Shown in pieces: positions 25,786 to 35,056 of a stretch of DNA of 44,531 bases; position 1 is the stretch's first letter; each line of letters starts with the position of its first letter. This DNA comes from Burkholderiales bacterium RIFCSPHIGHO2_12_FULL_69_20. Its GTDB lineage: Bacteria > Pseudomonadota > Gammaproteobacteria > Burkholderiales > Burkholderiaceae_C. Both the position numbers and the translations under genes were made by a program. The notes below the pieces were generated by a model that did no database searches, had not been told where the DNA came from, and saw nothing but the letters and a program-made list of their open reading frames with translations. The stretch lies in assembly GCA_001770815.1 (NCBI GenBank), contig MESD01000117.1:1-44531 (forward strand), read 5' to 3'.

Positions 25786-26453
25786 TCCAGCCGTGGACGA
25801 GAGACCAGATGGCGGCCCGCGTGGCGCGCGACATCGAAGAGGGCATGGTCGTCAACCTCGGCATCGGCCTGCCCACGCTGGTGGCCAACCACCTGCCCAA
25901 GCCCGGCGCGCCCGACTTCCGTGAGGTCATCCTGCAAAGCGAGAACGGCATCCTGGGCATGGGCCCAGCGCCGGCCGCCGGCGAAGAAGATTTCGACCTG
26001 ATCAACGCCGGCAAGCAGCCGGTGACGCTGCTGCCCGGTGGCTGTTTTTTCCACCACGCCGACAGCTTCGCTATGATGCGCGGTGGCCATCTGGACGTGT
26101 GCGTGCTGGGCGCCTTTCAGGTGTCGGCTGCGGGTGATCTGGCCAACTGGCACACCGGCGCGCCCGGCGCCATTCCGGCGGTGGGCGGTGCGATGGACCT
26201 GGCCATCGGCGCCAAACGCACCTTCGTGATGATGGAGCACCAGACCAAGGACGGGCACAGCAAGCTGGTGCCCGAATGCAGTTACCCGCTGACCGCGCGC
26301 GGCTGCGTCAGCCGCGTCTACACCGACCTGGCGGTGATCGAGTTGAGGCCGCAGGGCGCGGTGGTGATCGATCGCTGCCCGGGGCTGGACCTCACCACGC
26401 TGCAGGCGCGCACCGCCATCGCGCTGCGGGCGCCCGACCTGCGCGGGCCCTGA
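25782..26453 (+). CDS. pcaJ: 3-oxoadipate CoA-transferase subunit B
   Basis: A 223-aa beta subunit carrying the catalytic glutamate, E54 in SENGILGMGP. NLGIGLPTLVANHL, EEDFDLINAGKQPVTLLPGG, FFHHADSFAMMRGGHLD and SAAGDLANWHTG...IPAVGGAMDLA closely follow Pseudomonas PcaJ. The start at 25782 has GAGGGG upstream and gives the family N-terminus. A longer in-frame opening crosses the hairpin spacer and pcaI and was rejected. Unlike most pcaIJ pairs, which touch or overlap, the two cistrons are 85 bp apart. Its stop and that of the convergent HDOD gene form the palindrome TGATCA. Confidence 0.87.
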   Translation: MIQPWTRDQMAARVARDIEEGMVVNLGIGLPTLVANHLPKPGAPDFREVILQSENGILGMGPAPAAGEEDFDLINAGKQPVTLLPGGCFFHHADSFAMMRGGHLDVCVLGAFQVSAAGDLANWHTGAPGAIPAVGGAMDLAIGAKRTFVMMEHQTKDGHSKLVPECSYPLTARGCVSRVYTDLAVIELRPQGAVVIDRCPGLDLTTLQARTAIALRAPDLRGP

Positions 26454-27617
26454 TCAGGGCCGCGCCAGCACTGCCGCGCGCAGGGTCTGCAGGTGGCGGT
26501 TCAGGTCGGCGGACTGCAGGTGATCGTTCAAGCGCACCAGTGCCGGTGCCGCCAGGTGGCCGCGCGGGTGGAAGAAGTCGGCGCCGGTCTCGCTGTCCAG
26601 GTCGTAGCCGGTCAGGTCGGCCGGGGCGGTGCCATCGGTCTGGGCCAGCCGTTCACCGAGCCGGGCGCAAAGGTAGGCCACCGCTAGGCGCTGGCTGCGC
26701 TGCGGCGGCAATGTGAGCGCGGGCGTGACCAGCAGGCGGTCGATGCTGCGCACTTCGTCGACGATGGCGCTGGGCAGGCCCCATTCCTGCAACAGCAGGC
26801 CACCGATCTCGCCCGCGCCCAGGTCCAGCTGGTCCTGCGCCCAGCGGGTGCGCGCCAGCAGGTCGGCGGCCGGCACCGCCGCGCCGGGCTGCTGCAGCAT
26901 CAGCTGGGCGGTGGCCAGGTGCCCCAGGAAGGACAGCAGCACCTGCGCCACCAGCGCGCCCGAGTCCGGGATCGACAGCCGCGTGCTCAGCTGCGCGCAC
27001 AGCTCGCTGGCCAGTGCGCTGGCGGCCCAGATCTGGTCGTAGGCCTGTTTGAGTTGCGGATTGCCCGGCTTGAACGAGTCGTCCAGCAGGTATTGCAGGC
27101 AGATGCCGCGCACGGTGTTCAGCCCCAGAAAGGTGACCGCCTGGCCGATGCCCGACACCGGCTGCTTGAGCCCGTAGTACGGTGAATTGACGGTGGCCAG
27201 CACCTTGGCGGCGATGCGCACCTCGCCGGTGATCAGGTCGGCCAGCTCGTTGGAGTTGGCACGCTCCAGGAACTGCGGCGACAGCAACTGGTGCAGCGCG
27301 GCGGGTGGCCGCGGGAGGCTGCGGATCGCGTCCACCAAGGCCTGTTGGCGCGCGGTCGACAGCGTCTCGGGCCCGGCCCAGCGGAATGCGGCCAGGTCGT
27401 CGGGCATCGGCGTGGGGGCCGGCTGGGGCGTGATGGTGGCCATGCCCGCCTTTGGTGTGCCTGGCACCGAGACGGCCTGGGGCACCCGGGCAGCCAGGGC
27501 GGCGGCGCGTGCCAGCGGCGGTGCCGGCGTGCGCGCGGCCGTTCGGGCCCTGAGGAGCAGGATGCCCGCCGCGGCGAGGGTGGCCAGCAGCGCCAATCCG
27601 ATCAGGGCATAGGTCAT
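26454..27617 (-). CDS. HDOD domain protein with N-terminal membrane anchor
   Basis: A 387-aa protein with one hydrophobic helix at residues 4-22 (YALIGLALLATLAAAGILL), a Pro/Ala-rich linker to about 85, and an HDOD domain at about 97-295. Typical HDOD blocks are LPRPPAALHQLLSP, EVRIAAKVLATVNSPYYGLKQPVSGIGQAVTFLGLNTVRG and the later LLLQEWGLPSAIVDEVR. HDOD proteins are HD-like domains without the metal-binding HD pair, linked to signalling. No EAL or GGDEF domain is fused. The start at 27617 has GGAAG upstream; a TTG 15 bases earlier is less likely. The 126-bp gap to the TetR gene holds only a small GCCCG/CGGGC stem. Confidence 0.85.
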   Translation of the reverse strand: MTYALIGLALLATLAAAGILLLRARTAARTPAPPLARAAALAARVPQAVSVPGTPKAGMATITPQPAPTPMPDDLAAFRWAGPETLSTARQQALVDAIRSLPRPPAALHQLLSPQFLERANSNELADLITGEVRIAAKVLATVNSPYYGLKQPVSGIGQAVTFLGLNTVRGICLQYLLDDSFKPGNPQLKQAYDQIWAASALASELCAQLSTRLSIPDSGALVAQVLLSFLGHLATAQLMLQQPGAAVPAADLLARTRWAQDQLDLGAGEIGGLLLQEWGLPSAIVDEVRSIDRLLVTPALTLPPQRSQRLAVAYLCARLGERLAQTDGTAPADLTGYDLDSETGADFFHPRGHLAAPALVRLNDHLQSADLNRHLQTLRAAVLARP

Positions 27618-27743
27618 GTGTGGTACTTCCAAGGAATGCAGCGATCGCCCCGCGGTCGGCCGTGGGTGGTCAGGCCGTTATTTCGCCCGGAACGGGCCCG
27701 ACTTGAGGGCGCGATGCAGCCCGCGCGCCGCCGCGCTGCGGGT

Positions 27744-29033
27744 TCAGCCCTGGGGCGGCGACTTCGTCACGCCGGCCGGGTGCGCTGGGGTGCCGCACAG
27801 CAGCCCCTGCAGCGCCGGTCGGGTGTAGCGCTGCGTGACGTTGTCGGGCGCGATGCCCGGCACCCAGCGGTGCAACTCGGCGGCGGCGTTGATGGCCGAC
27901 GACAGCAGTTGCGCGGCGATGGCCGGATCCATCGGCCGGATGCTGCCGTCGACCAGTCCGTCGACCAGCACGCTGGTGATGCGCTCGGTCAGGCGCTGCA
28001 GCGTGTGGCGCACCTGATCGCGCTGGGCATCGTCGGGCAAGGCGCTGGTGGCGGTGCTGCGCAGCAGCGGCCCGTGGTCGCTGAGCTGGAAGCGCACCAG
28101 CGCCGCGGCCGCCGCGCAGGCGCGCAGCCAGCCCGGGCCAGCCGCCTGCTCGGCCGCACGCAGCGTGTGGCGCAGCACGCCGAAGCTGCGCTCGAAGCAG
28201 GCGGTGATGAGATCCAGCTTGGTCTCGTTGTGGTGGTAGAACGAGCCCTTGGTGACGTGCAGCCGCGCCGAGATCTTGTCGACCGAGGCACCGCGGTAGC
28301 CTTGCTCGTTGACCAGCTCGGTGGCGGCGCGCAGAAAGGCATCGGCCGTCTCGTCCAGGCCACTGGCGCGCGCGCCGGGGGCCGCCAGTTGCAGCGCGGC
28401 CATCACGTCGTCGGCCGGCCAGGCCTGGCCTGGGGCTTCCAGCCCGTTCAGCAGCAGCTGGGCGATGCGCTGCGCCACGTGCGGGTACTCGTCGACCTCG
28501 TAGCGGTGGATCCAGGCGCGCGCCCAGTTGGCAGCCGACAGCAGCAGGTGCGCGCGCGCGTTCAGGTCGTCGCGCTCCAGCGCCGCGGTCTCGGGCCCGG
28601 CCAGCAGCGCACGCACGCGTCGGAACATGTCGGTGTAGGCGGCGAACACCGTGGCCGCCTGCGCCTCGGGCAGTGCCCGGATGTCGGAGAACATGATCAG
28701 CGGCGGCTGCTCACCGCGCTCGATGCCCGCCAGCATGTGCGCGTGCAGGTCGAAGAAGCGCATCACCCGCGCGGCCACGCTGGCTTCGGTGGCGGCTTGC
28801 AGCGCCAGGGATTCATGCGCGACGATGGCGCGCAGGAAACAGGCGGTGGCCAGGTCTTCCTTCTTGCGGTAGTAGTAGGTGATGCTGGTGGTGACCAGGC
28901 CCACGCTGGCCGCGATCTCGCCCAGCGTGGCGCCCTTGACCCCTTGCGCGTTGAACTGCCGCGCGGCGGCGGCCAGGAGGGTGTCGCGCTTCTCCTGGAA
29001 GCGCGCGGTCTTGGGCGCGTTGCGGCGGGGCAT
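27744..29033 (-). CDS. Tandem TetR regulator: two TetR units in one chain
   Basis: A 429-aa protein, about twice the usual TetR length. HTH 1 lies at about 16-62 (FNAQGVKGATLGEIAASVGLVTTSITYYYRKKEDL). It is followed by a helical ligand domain to about 215. HTH 2 lies at about 227-275 (VNEQGYRGASVDKISARLHVTKGSFYHHNETKLDL), followed by a second ligand domain. Both recognition helices look intact, so one chain may imitate a TetR dimer, or bind two sites. A GTG 6 bases upstream is an alternative start. It sits downstream of the ABC genes on the same strand. That transporter and the divergent beta-oxidation operon are likely targets. Such double proteins exist, but I know of no characterised close relative. 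Confidence 0.85.
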   Translation of the reverse strand: MPRRNAPKTARFQEKRDTLLAAAARQFNAQGVKGATLGEIAASVGLVTTSITYYYRKKEDLATACFLRAIVAHESLALQAATEASVAARVMRFFDLHAHMLAGIERGEQPPLIMFSDIRALPEAQAATVFAAYTDMFRRVRALLAGPETAALERDDLNARAHLLLSAANWARAWIHRYEVDEYPHVAQRIAQLLLNGLEAPGQAWPADDVMAALQLAAPGARASGLDETADAFLRAATELVNEQGYRGASVDKISARLHVTKGSFYHHNETKLDLITACFERSFGVLRHTLRAAEQAAGPGWLRACAAAAALVRFQLSDHGPLLRSTATSALPDDAQRDQVRHTLQRLTERITSVLVDGLVDGSIRPMDPAIAAQLLSSAINAAAELHRWVPGIAPDNVTQRYTRPALQGLLCGTPAHPAGVTKSPPQG

Positions 29034-29100
29034 CAGCACGTCGACACGTCAAACCATCGGGGGCAAGGGCGTCCGCAGTTCGTCGCGGCCGCGCCGGCGT

Positions 29101-30120
<1,020 letters not shown>

Positions 30121-30122
30121 GC

Positions 30123-31094
30123 TCAACTTTCCAGGATGCACGCCACGTGGTGCCCCGCCTCGATCTCGCGCAGCGGCGGCTTGGCGCTGCGGCAGGCCTC
30201 GGTGGCCTGGCGGCAACGCGGCGCAAAGGCACAGCCCGGCGGGATGCGCGCCAGGTCGGGCGGCTGGCCCTCGATGGGCACCAGGCGTTCGCCGGTGTTG
30301 CCATCCAGCCGCGGCACCGAGGCCATCAGGCCGCGGGTGTAGGGGTGGCGCGGGTGGGCGTACAGCGCGCTGGCCGGGGCCGACTCGACCACCCGCCCGC
30401 CATACATCACCACCACCCGGTCGGCGTAGCGCGCCACCACGCCCAGGTCGTGGGTGATCAGCACCAGCGCCGAGCCGGTGCGGTCGGCCAGGTCTTTCAG
30501 CAGGTCGAGGATCTGCGCCTGCACCGTGACGTCGAGCGCGGTGGTGGGCTCGTCGGCGATGATCAGCTGCGGCTCGCAGGCCAGCGCCATCGCGATCATC
30601 GCGCGCTGGCGCATGCCGCCCGAGAACTGGTGCGGGTAGGCGCCCACACGCGACGCAGTGTCGGACATGCGCACCATGCCCAGCAGCTCACGCGCCTTCT
30701 CCAGCGCCACGCTCCACGGCGCATTGCGGTGCAGGTTGATCGGCTCGCCGACCTGCATGCCCACCGTCAGCGACGGGTTCAGCGAGCTCATCGGCTCCTG
30801 GAAGATCATCGCGATGCGGTCGCCGCGCACGGCCCGGATCTCGGCATCGCTGAGCTTGAGCAGGTCCTTGCCATCAAACAGGATCTCGCCGCTCTCGATG
30901 TGGCCGGGCGGGTCGGGAATCAGGCGCAGGATGGACAGCGCGGTGACGCTCTTGCCCGAGCCCGATTCACCGACGATGGCCACCGTCTCGCCGGCGGCCA
31001 CGTCGAACGAGACATGGTCGACCGCGGTGACCGTGCCGCGCCCGGTGCGAAAGCGCGTGACCAGGTTGCGCACGCTGAGCAGCGGTTGACCCAT
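30123..31094 (-). CDS. Oligopeptide-type ABC transporter ATP-binding protein (DppD/OppD-like)
   Basis: A 323-aa ATPase partner of the gene at 29101. Walker A is GESGSGKS (42-49), the signature is [15 protein letters not shown], Walker B is [12 protein letters not shown], and the H-loop is in [12 protein letters not shown]. The C-terminus has the subfamily motif [15 protein letters not shown]. The start ([11 protein letters not shown]) lies 13 bp after the stop of the receptor gene. The two ATPases form the heterodimer typical of Opp/Dpp systems. Being last but one in the operon, it depends on the promoter upstream of the permeases. Confidence 0.9.
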   Translation of the reverse strand: MGQPLLSVRNLVTRFRTGRGTVTAVDHVSFDVAAGETVAIVGESGSGKSVTALSILRLIPDPPGHIESGEILFDGKDLLKLSDAEIRAVRGDRIAMIFQEPMSSLNPSLTVGMQVGEPINLHRNAPWSVALEKARELLGMVRMSDTASRVGAYPHQFSGGMRQRAMIAMALACEPQLIIADEPTTALDVTVQAQILDLLKDLADRTGSALVLITHDLGVVARYADRVVVMYGGRVVESAPASALYAHPRHPYTRGLMASVPRLDGNTGERLVPIEGQPPDLARIPPGCAFAPRCRQATEACRSAKPPLREIEAGHHVACILES

Positions 31095-31107
31095 GACGTG
31101 GCCTGAC

Positions 31108-32826
31108 TCAGAAGCCCAGCTTCTTCTTCATCGCCTGGTCGATCCACATGCGTGCATGGATCGGACCGGGGCGCTCGGAGCCGGCGCGCAGCTCGCCGTC
31201 GTAGTTGCGCACCCACGGCCACCAGGCCGAGTACGCCGCCGGCGTGGGCAGCCAGATGTAGGGCGCCTGCTCGACGACCTCACGCGTCATCAGCTTGATC
31301 AGCAGCTGCCGCTTGCTCTCGTCGGGTTCGAGGTAGGTGGCGGCCATGCGCTTGTCGAGCTCGGGGTCCGAGTACATGGACGGGTTCCAGGTCTGCTTCG
31401 AGACGAAGCTCTTGCGGATGCTGGTGGTCGGGTTGGTATGGCCGTTGCGCATCATGTAGCCCGATGCGTGCTTCTTGGTCGTCATGGCCGACAGGAAGGC
31501 GCCGTACTCCATGGGCTGGATCTCGATCTTCACGCCCACCTTGTCGAGGTAGGCGGCCACCAGCGGCAGCAGATCCATGTGGTCGGGGCTGCACGAGCAC
31601 ACCTGCACCTTGAAACTGAAGCCCTTGGGGAAGCCCGCCTCGGCCAGCAGGGCGCGGGCCTTGTCGGGGTTGTAGACAAACAGCTCCTGCGCGGCCACCG
31701 GCATCTTGTCCAGCGGCTCGTAATAGCCGGTGTAGTCGGGGTGCATCGGGTAGCCGAACAGCTCGGCATTGCCGCCGTAGTAGGCCTTGACGATCTCCTG
31801 CTTGTTGACGGCCATGTTCAGCGCGCGGCGCACGCGGATGTCATCGAACGGCTTGGTATCGAGCCGCATGGCCAGGAAGGTGCCGCCGGTGTCGACCCGG
31901 CGCTTCCACTTCAGCGCCGGTGCGTTCTTCTTCAGCTCCTCGACCGCGCTCCAGCGGATGCCCTCGAGCACGTCGAGCTTGGCGGTGCGCAGCGCGGTGA
32001 GAAAGCTGGCCTCGTCCTTGATGGTGCGATAGACCACCTTGTCGACGAAGGGCAGCTTGTAGGCCTGGCCGCCCACCGCCTCCTTGTCCCAATAGACCGG
32101 ATTCTTGGCATAGGTGATCGCATTGCCCTTGACGTAGTCGGCCAGCAGGAAGGGGCCGGTGCCGTTGGCGTTTTTCCAGTCGCCGGCGCCGGCGTCCGAC
32201 ACCTCCTTGGGCACGATGCCGGAGAAATAGCCCCAGCCGAAGCGGTAGTCCCACTCGGCGTTGTAGGCCTTGAGTGCGAACACCACCGTGTGTTTGTCGG
32301 CGGCCGTCACCTTGTCGATGTGATCGAAGTAGGTGGGGATCTTCTTCTTGCTGCCGTCGAGCCGGTAGAAGCTGTGCACGATGTCGTCGGCCACCAGCTC
32401 GCGCGACTTCATCACGCCGGGCTTGTCGGGAAACATGATGCCCTTGCGCAGCTTGACCTCGACCCGCAGCGGCTTGTCCAGCATCTTCCAGCTCTCGGCC
32501 AGCTCACCGCGAATGGCGTCGGAGGGCAGCCAGGCATCGGCCACGAAGGCATGCTTGCCGCCGTTGCGAATGGCCTTGGACAGGTCTGCGGCAAACAGCT
32601 GTTCGTACATCAGCCCGGTGTCCTGGCCAAACTTCCAGGCCCAGTCGGCCGGGTCCCAGGACAGGGGCGACAAGGTCACGTAGACGTTGCCGATGTTGAG
32701 CGTGCCGCCGTATTGCGGCTTGGCGGCCTGGGCCTGGGCCTGGCTAACCACGCCGCCTGCGCCGAACGCCAGCGCGCTGGCAAGCGCAAGGGCGCGCAGG
32801 GTTCTGGGAGTCGTCGGATGGATCAT
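31108..32826 (-). CDS. ABC transporter substrate-binding protein, family 5 (SBP_bac_5)
   Basis: A 572-aa periplasmic receptor of the peptide/nickel-type family. Residues 1-33 form a signal peptide (LRALALASALAFGAGGVV, ending near AQA). The mature part shows YGGTLNIG, LAESWKMLDKPLRVEVKLRKGIMF, the family signature region RRALNMAVNKQEIVKAYYGG, and AKNPVYW. AGGAGA lies before the ATG at 32826. A much longer opening upstream runs through the neighbouring permease in another frame and was rejected. It lies between the permease and ATPase genes, not first as is usual. The ligand is unknown; family members bind peptides, sugars, nickel complexes or organic acids. Confidence 0.9.
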   Translation of the reverse strand: MIHPTTPRTLRALALASALAFGAGGVVSQAQAQAAKPQYGGTLNIGNVYVTLSPLSWDPADWAWKFGQDTGLMYEQLFAADLSKAIRNGGKHAFVADAWLPSDAIRGELAESWKMLDKPLRVEVKLRKGIMFPDKPGVMKSRELVADDIVHSFYRLDGSKKKIPTYFDHIDKVTAADKHTVVFALKAYNAEWDYRFGWGYFSGIVPKEVSDAGAGDWKNANGTGPFLLADYVKGNAITYAKNPVYWDKEAVGGQAYKLPFVDKVVYRTIKDEASFLTALRTAKLDVLEGIRWSAVEELKKNAPALKWKRRVDTGGTFLAMRLDTKPFDDIRVRRALNMAVNKQEIVKAYYGGNAELFGYPMHPDYTGYYEPLDKMPVAAQELFVYNPDKARALLAEAGFPKGFSFKVQVCSCSPDHMDLLPLVAAYLDKVGVKIEIQPMEYGAFLSAMTTKKHASGYMMRNGHTNPTTSIRKSFVSKQTWNPSMYSDPELDKRMAATYLEPDESKRQLLIKLMTREVVEQAPYIWLPTPAAYSAWWPWVRNYDGELRAGSERPGPIHARMWIDQAMKKKLGF

Positions 32827-32900
32827 GGCAAGGTCTCCTGGTTGAAGTGGGCAGCTGGGGTGCTGCCCGTGAGCGGTCGGTCTGGGCCGATTCGGGGGAT

Positions 32901-33806
32901 CTATTTCGAGCCGCGCATGCGCGGGTCCAGCAGGTCGCGCAGGGCATCGCCGAACACGTTGGTGGCGTAGACCACCACGGTGAGGCACAGGCCGGGCGCC
33001 AGCGCCAGCCACGGGCCCTGGAACATGTAGGTGCGCCCGCTGCCCGACAGCAGCCCGCCCCAGGTGGGCGCCGGCGGTGGCACGCCCAGCCCCAGGAACG
33101 ACAGGCCGGATTCGATCAGGATCACCGCGCCCACCCGGGTGGTGAACAGCACGATGATCGGCGGCATGATGTTGGGCAGCAGGTGGCGCCACAGCACGCG
33201 GCCGGTGGACGCGCCGATCGACTGCGCGGCATGCACGTACATGTTCTCGCGCGCCGATACCACCGCGCTGCGGATGATGCGCGAGCCGCCGATGCCCAGC
33301 ACCAGGCTTAGCACGCCGATGATCTGCAGCATGCCCGGGCCCACCACCGACACCACGGCGATCAGGATCACCAGCTCGGGGAACGACATGTAGGCGTCGA
33401 CGATGCGCTGCACGATCATGTCGACCTTGCCGCCCAGGTAGCCGCTGAGCAGGCCGATCAGCACCGAGATGATGGTGGCCAACGCGGCCGCCGACAGGCC
33501 GATGATCACCGACAGCTGCGCACCGTACAGGCAGCGCGAGAGCATGTCGCGCCCCAGGTTGTCAGTGCCGAACGGATGCGCCCACGAGGGCGCCTTGAGC
33601 CGCTCGAGCATGTTGATCTCGTTGTAGCCGTAGGGCGCCAGCACCTCGGCGAACACCCCGCAGAACACGAACAACAGGAACAGCAGCGCGGCGGCGGCGC
33701 CGACCGGCTTTTCGCGCACCAGCCGCGAGAAGAACACCCGCACCGGCCCGCGCGCGGGCGGCGCGGCGGCGGAGACGGGGGTGGTGGTGCTGGCGGTGCC
33801 GCTCAT
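32901..33806 (-). CDS. ABC transporter permease (DppC/OppC-like)
   Basis: A 301-aa inner-membrane permease with about six helices. It has the OppC N-terminal domain (VREKPVGAAAALLFLLFVFCGVFAEVLAPYG) and the sequence HPFGTDNLGRDMLSRCLYGAQLS. The EAA loop is near AAQSIGASTGRVLWRHLLPN, and the C-terminus LRDLLDPRMRG is typical. Its ATG overlaps the stop of the other permease gene (ATGA), so the two are coupled. Between its stop and the receptor gene start are 74 bp with no clear terminator. Confidence 0.9.
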   Translation of the reverse strand: MSGTASTTTPVSAAAPPARGPVRVFFSRLVREKPVGAAAALLFLLFVFCGVFAEVLAPYGYNEINMLERLKAPSWAHPFGTDNLGRDMLSRCLYGAQLSVIIGLSAAALATIISVLIGLLSGYLGGKVDMIVQRIVDAYMSFPELVILIAVVSVVGPGMLQIIGVLSLVLGIGGSRIIRSAVVSARENMYVHAAQSIGASTGRVLWRHLLPNIMPPIIVLFTTRVGAVILIESGLSFLGLGVPPPAPTWGGLLSGSGRTYMFQGPWLALAPGLCLTVVVYATNVFGDALRDLLDPRMRGSK

Positions 33807-34756
33807 TGGTGCCTCACCCTCGGGTCGAGCAGGCCGTAGCTCAGGTCGACCAGCAAATTGATCAGCATCACCGACACCCCCACCACCAGGAACACGCCGG
33901 TGATCACCGGGTAATCACGCTGGTTCACCGCGTCCAGCATCATCAGGCCCATGCCCGGCAGCACGAAGATCTGCTCGATGATCACCGCACCACCGATCAG
34001 CAGCGGCGCCTGCAGTCCGATCAGCGTGACCACCGGAATCAGCGCGTTGCGCACCGCGTGGCGCATCACCACCACCCGCTCCTGCAGGCCCTTGGCCCAG
34101 GCAGTGCGGATGTAGTCCTGGCGCAGCACCTCCAGCATCATCGTGCGGGTCATGCGCATCGTCACCGCCGACAGCGAGGTGCCCAGCACCAGCGCTGGCA
34201 CCAGCATCTGCTTCATGTTCTGCAGCGGGTCGTCGCTGAACTTGACGTAGTTGACCTCGGGCGACCAGCCCCACCAGATCGACGGGAACACCATCACCAT
34301 GGTGCCCACCCAGAAGCTGGGCACCGCCAGCAGCAGGATCGAAAACGAGCGGGCGATCAGGTCACCCGGCGTGTCTTGCCGCATGGCCGAGTACACGCCG
34401 ATGGGCAGTGCGATCGCCAGGCCGATGGCCATGGCCATGGCGCCCAGCTCCAGCGTGACCGGCAGACGATCGAGCACCTCCTGCAACACCGGCGTGGAGT
34501 GCCAGAGCGAGGTGCCCAGGTCACCCTGCAGCACGGCGCCCATCCAGCGCAGGTACTGCTCGGCCATCGGCTTGTCCAGGCCCAGCGCGCTGATCAACTG
34601 ATCGCGGCTGAGCTTGTCGGCGCCGATGTCGTTCTGGCTGAGCATCAGGTCGATCACATCGCCCGGAATCATCCGGATCGTGACGAAGACGATGATGCTG
34701 GCGAGGATCAGCGTGGGCACCAGCGCCAGCAGCCGGCGCAGGACATACGCCCCCAT
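33803..34756 (-). CDS. ABC transporter permease (DppB/OppB-like)
   Basis: A 317-aa inner-membrane permease with about six helices. Typical OppB blocks are YVLRRLLALVPTLILASIIVFVTIRMIPGD, LGLDKPMAEQYLRWMGAVLQGDLGTSLW, the EAA loop AWAKGLQERVVVMRHAVRNALIPVVTLIG, and the C-terminal DPRVRH. The ATG at 34756 gives the family N-terminus; an in-frame opening to 34870 adds a non-membrane segment without similarity. It is the first gene of the transporter operon, divergent from the acyl-CoA dehydrogenase operon across a 300-bp gap. Confidence 0.9.
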   Translation of the reverse strand: MGAYVLRRLLALVPTLILASIIVFVTIRMIPGDVIDLMLSQNDIGADKLSRDQLISALGLDKPMAEQYLRWMGAVLQGDLGTSLWHSTPVLQEVLDRLPVTLELGAMAMAIGLAIALPIGVYSAMRQDTPGDLIARSFSILLLAVPSFWVGTMVMVFPSIWWGWSPEVNYVKFSDDPLQNMKQMLVPALVLGTSLSAVTMRMTRTMMLEVLRQDYIRTAWAKGLQERVVVMRHAVRNALIPVVTLIGLQAPLLIGGAVIIEQIFVLPGMGLMMLDAVNQRDYPVITGVFLVVGVSVMLINLLVDLSYGLLDPRVRHQ

Positions 34757-34989
34757 CAGGCAGGACCCCGGCGGGCACCGGCGCAATGCGGGGTCTGACG
34801 GGCGCCGCGCTCGGGCGGCAACGGCGGCATGGGCACAGGCAAATGCATGGAGGTCCTCTCGGCCGGTCAAGCAATCGGGGCGGCTGGCGCGGACCGATAT
34901 TGCGCCGAAATAGAAGCTCAGGTATGTTCTCGTTTTCCCTGGTTTACACAGGTGACGCCGATCAATGTCGACGTTTTAGAAAACAGGGT

Positions 34990-35037
34990 TTGCACTCAGA
35001 GGGTGCTGTCTGCTAACCTTGCGCCGCGCTGCGGCGC
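34990..35037 (+). promoter_or_regulatory. Probable promoter and leader hairpin of the beta-oxidation operon
   Basis: TTGCAC (34990-34995) is followed 18 bp later by TAACCT (35014-35019), which is preceded by an extended -10 TG (TGCTAACCT). Just downstream a perfect stem, GCGCCGC/GCGGCGC with loop GCT (35021-35037), starts the leader, 20 bases before the ATG at 35057. The gap 34757-35056 is AT-richer than its surroundings. It also holds TGTCGACGT (34966-34974), shared with the TetR start region. No clear promoter for the ABC genes was seen. Confidence 0.45.
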
Positions 35038-35056
35038 GCCACCCTTGGAGAGCCCC

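Noticed and set aside
27618-27632. TTG start for the HDOD protein
   Set aside because: The ATG at 27617 has GGAAG at good spacing and begins the membrane segment directly.
31108-33192. A longer start for the family 5 receptor
   Set aside because: The extension runs through the permease gene in another frame; the signal peptide and AGGAGA site place the start at 32826.
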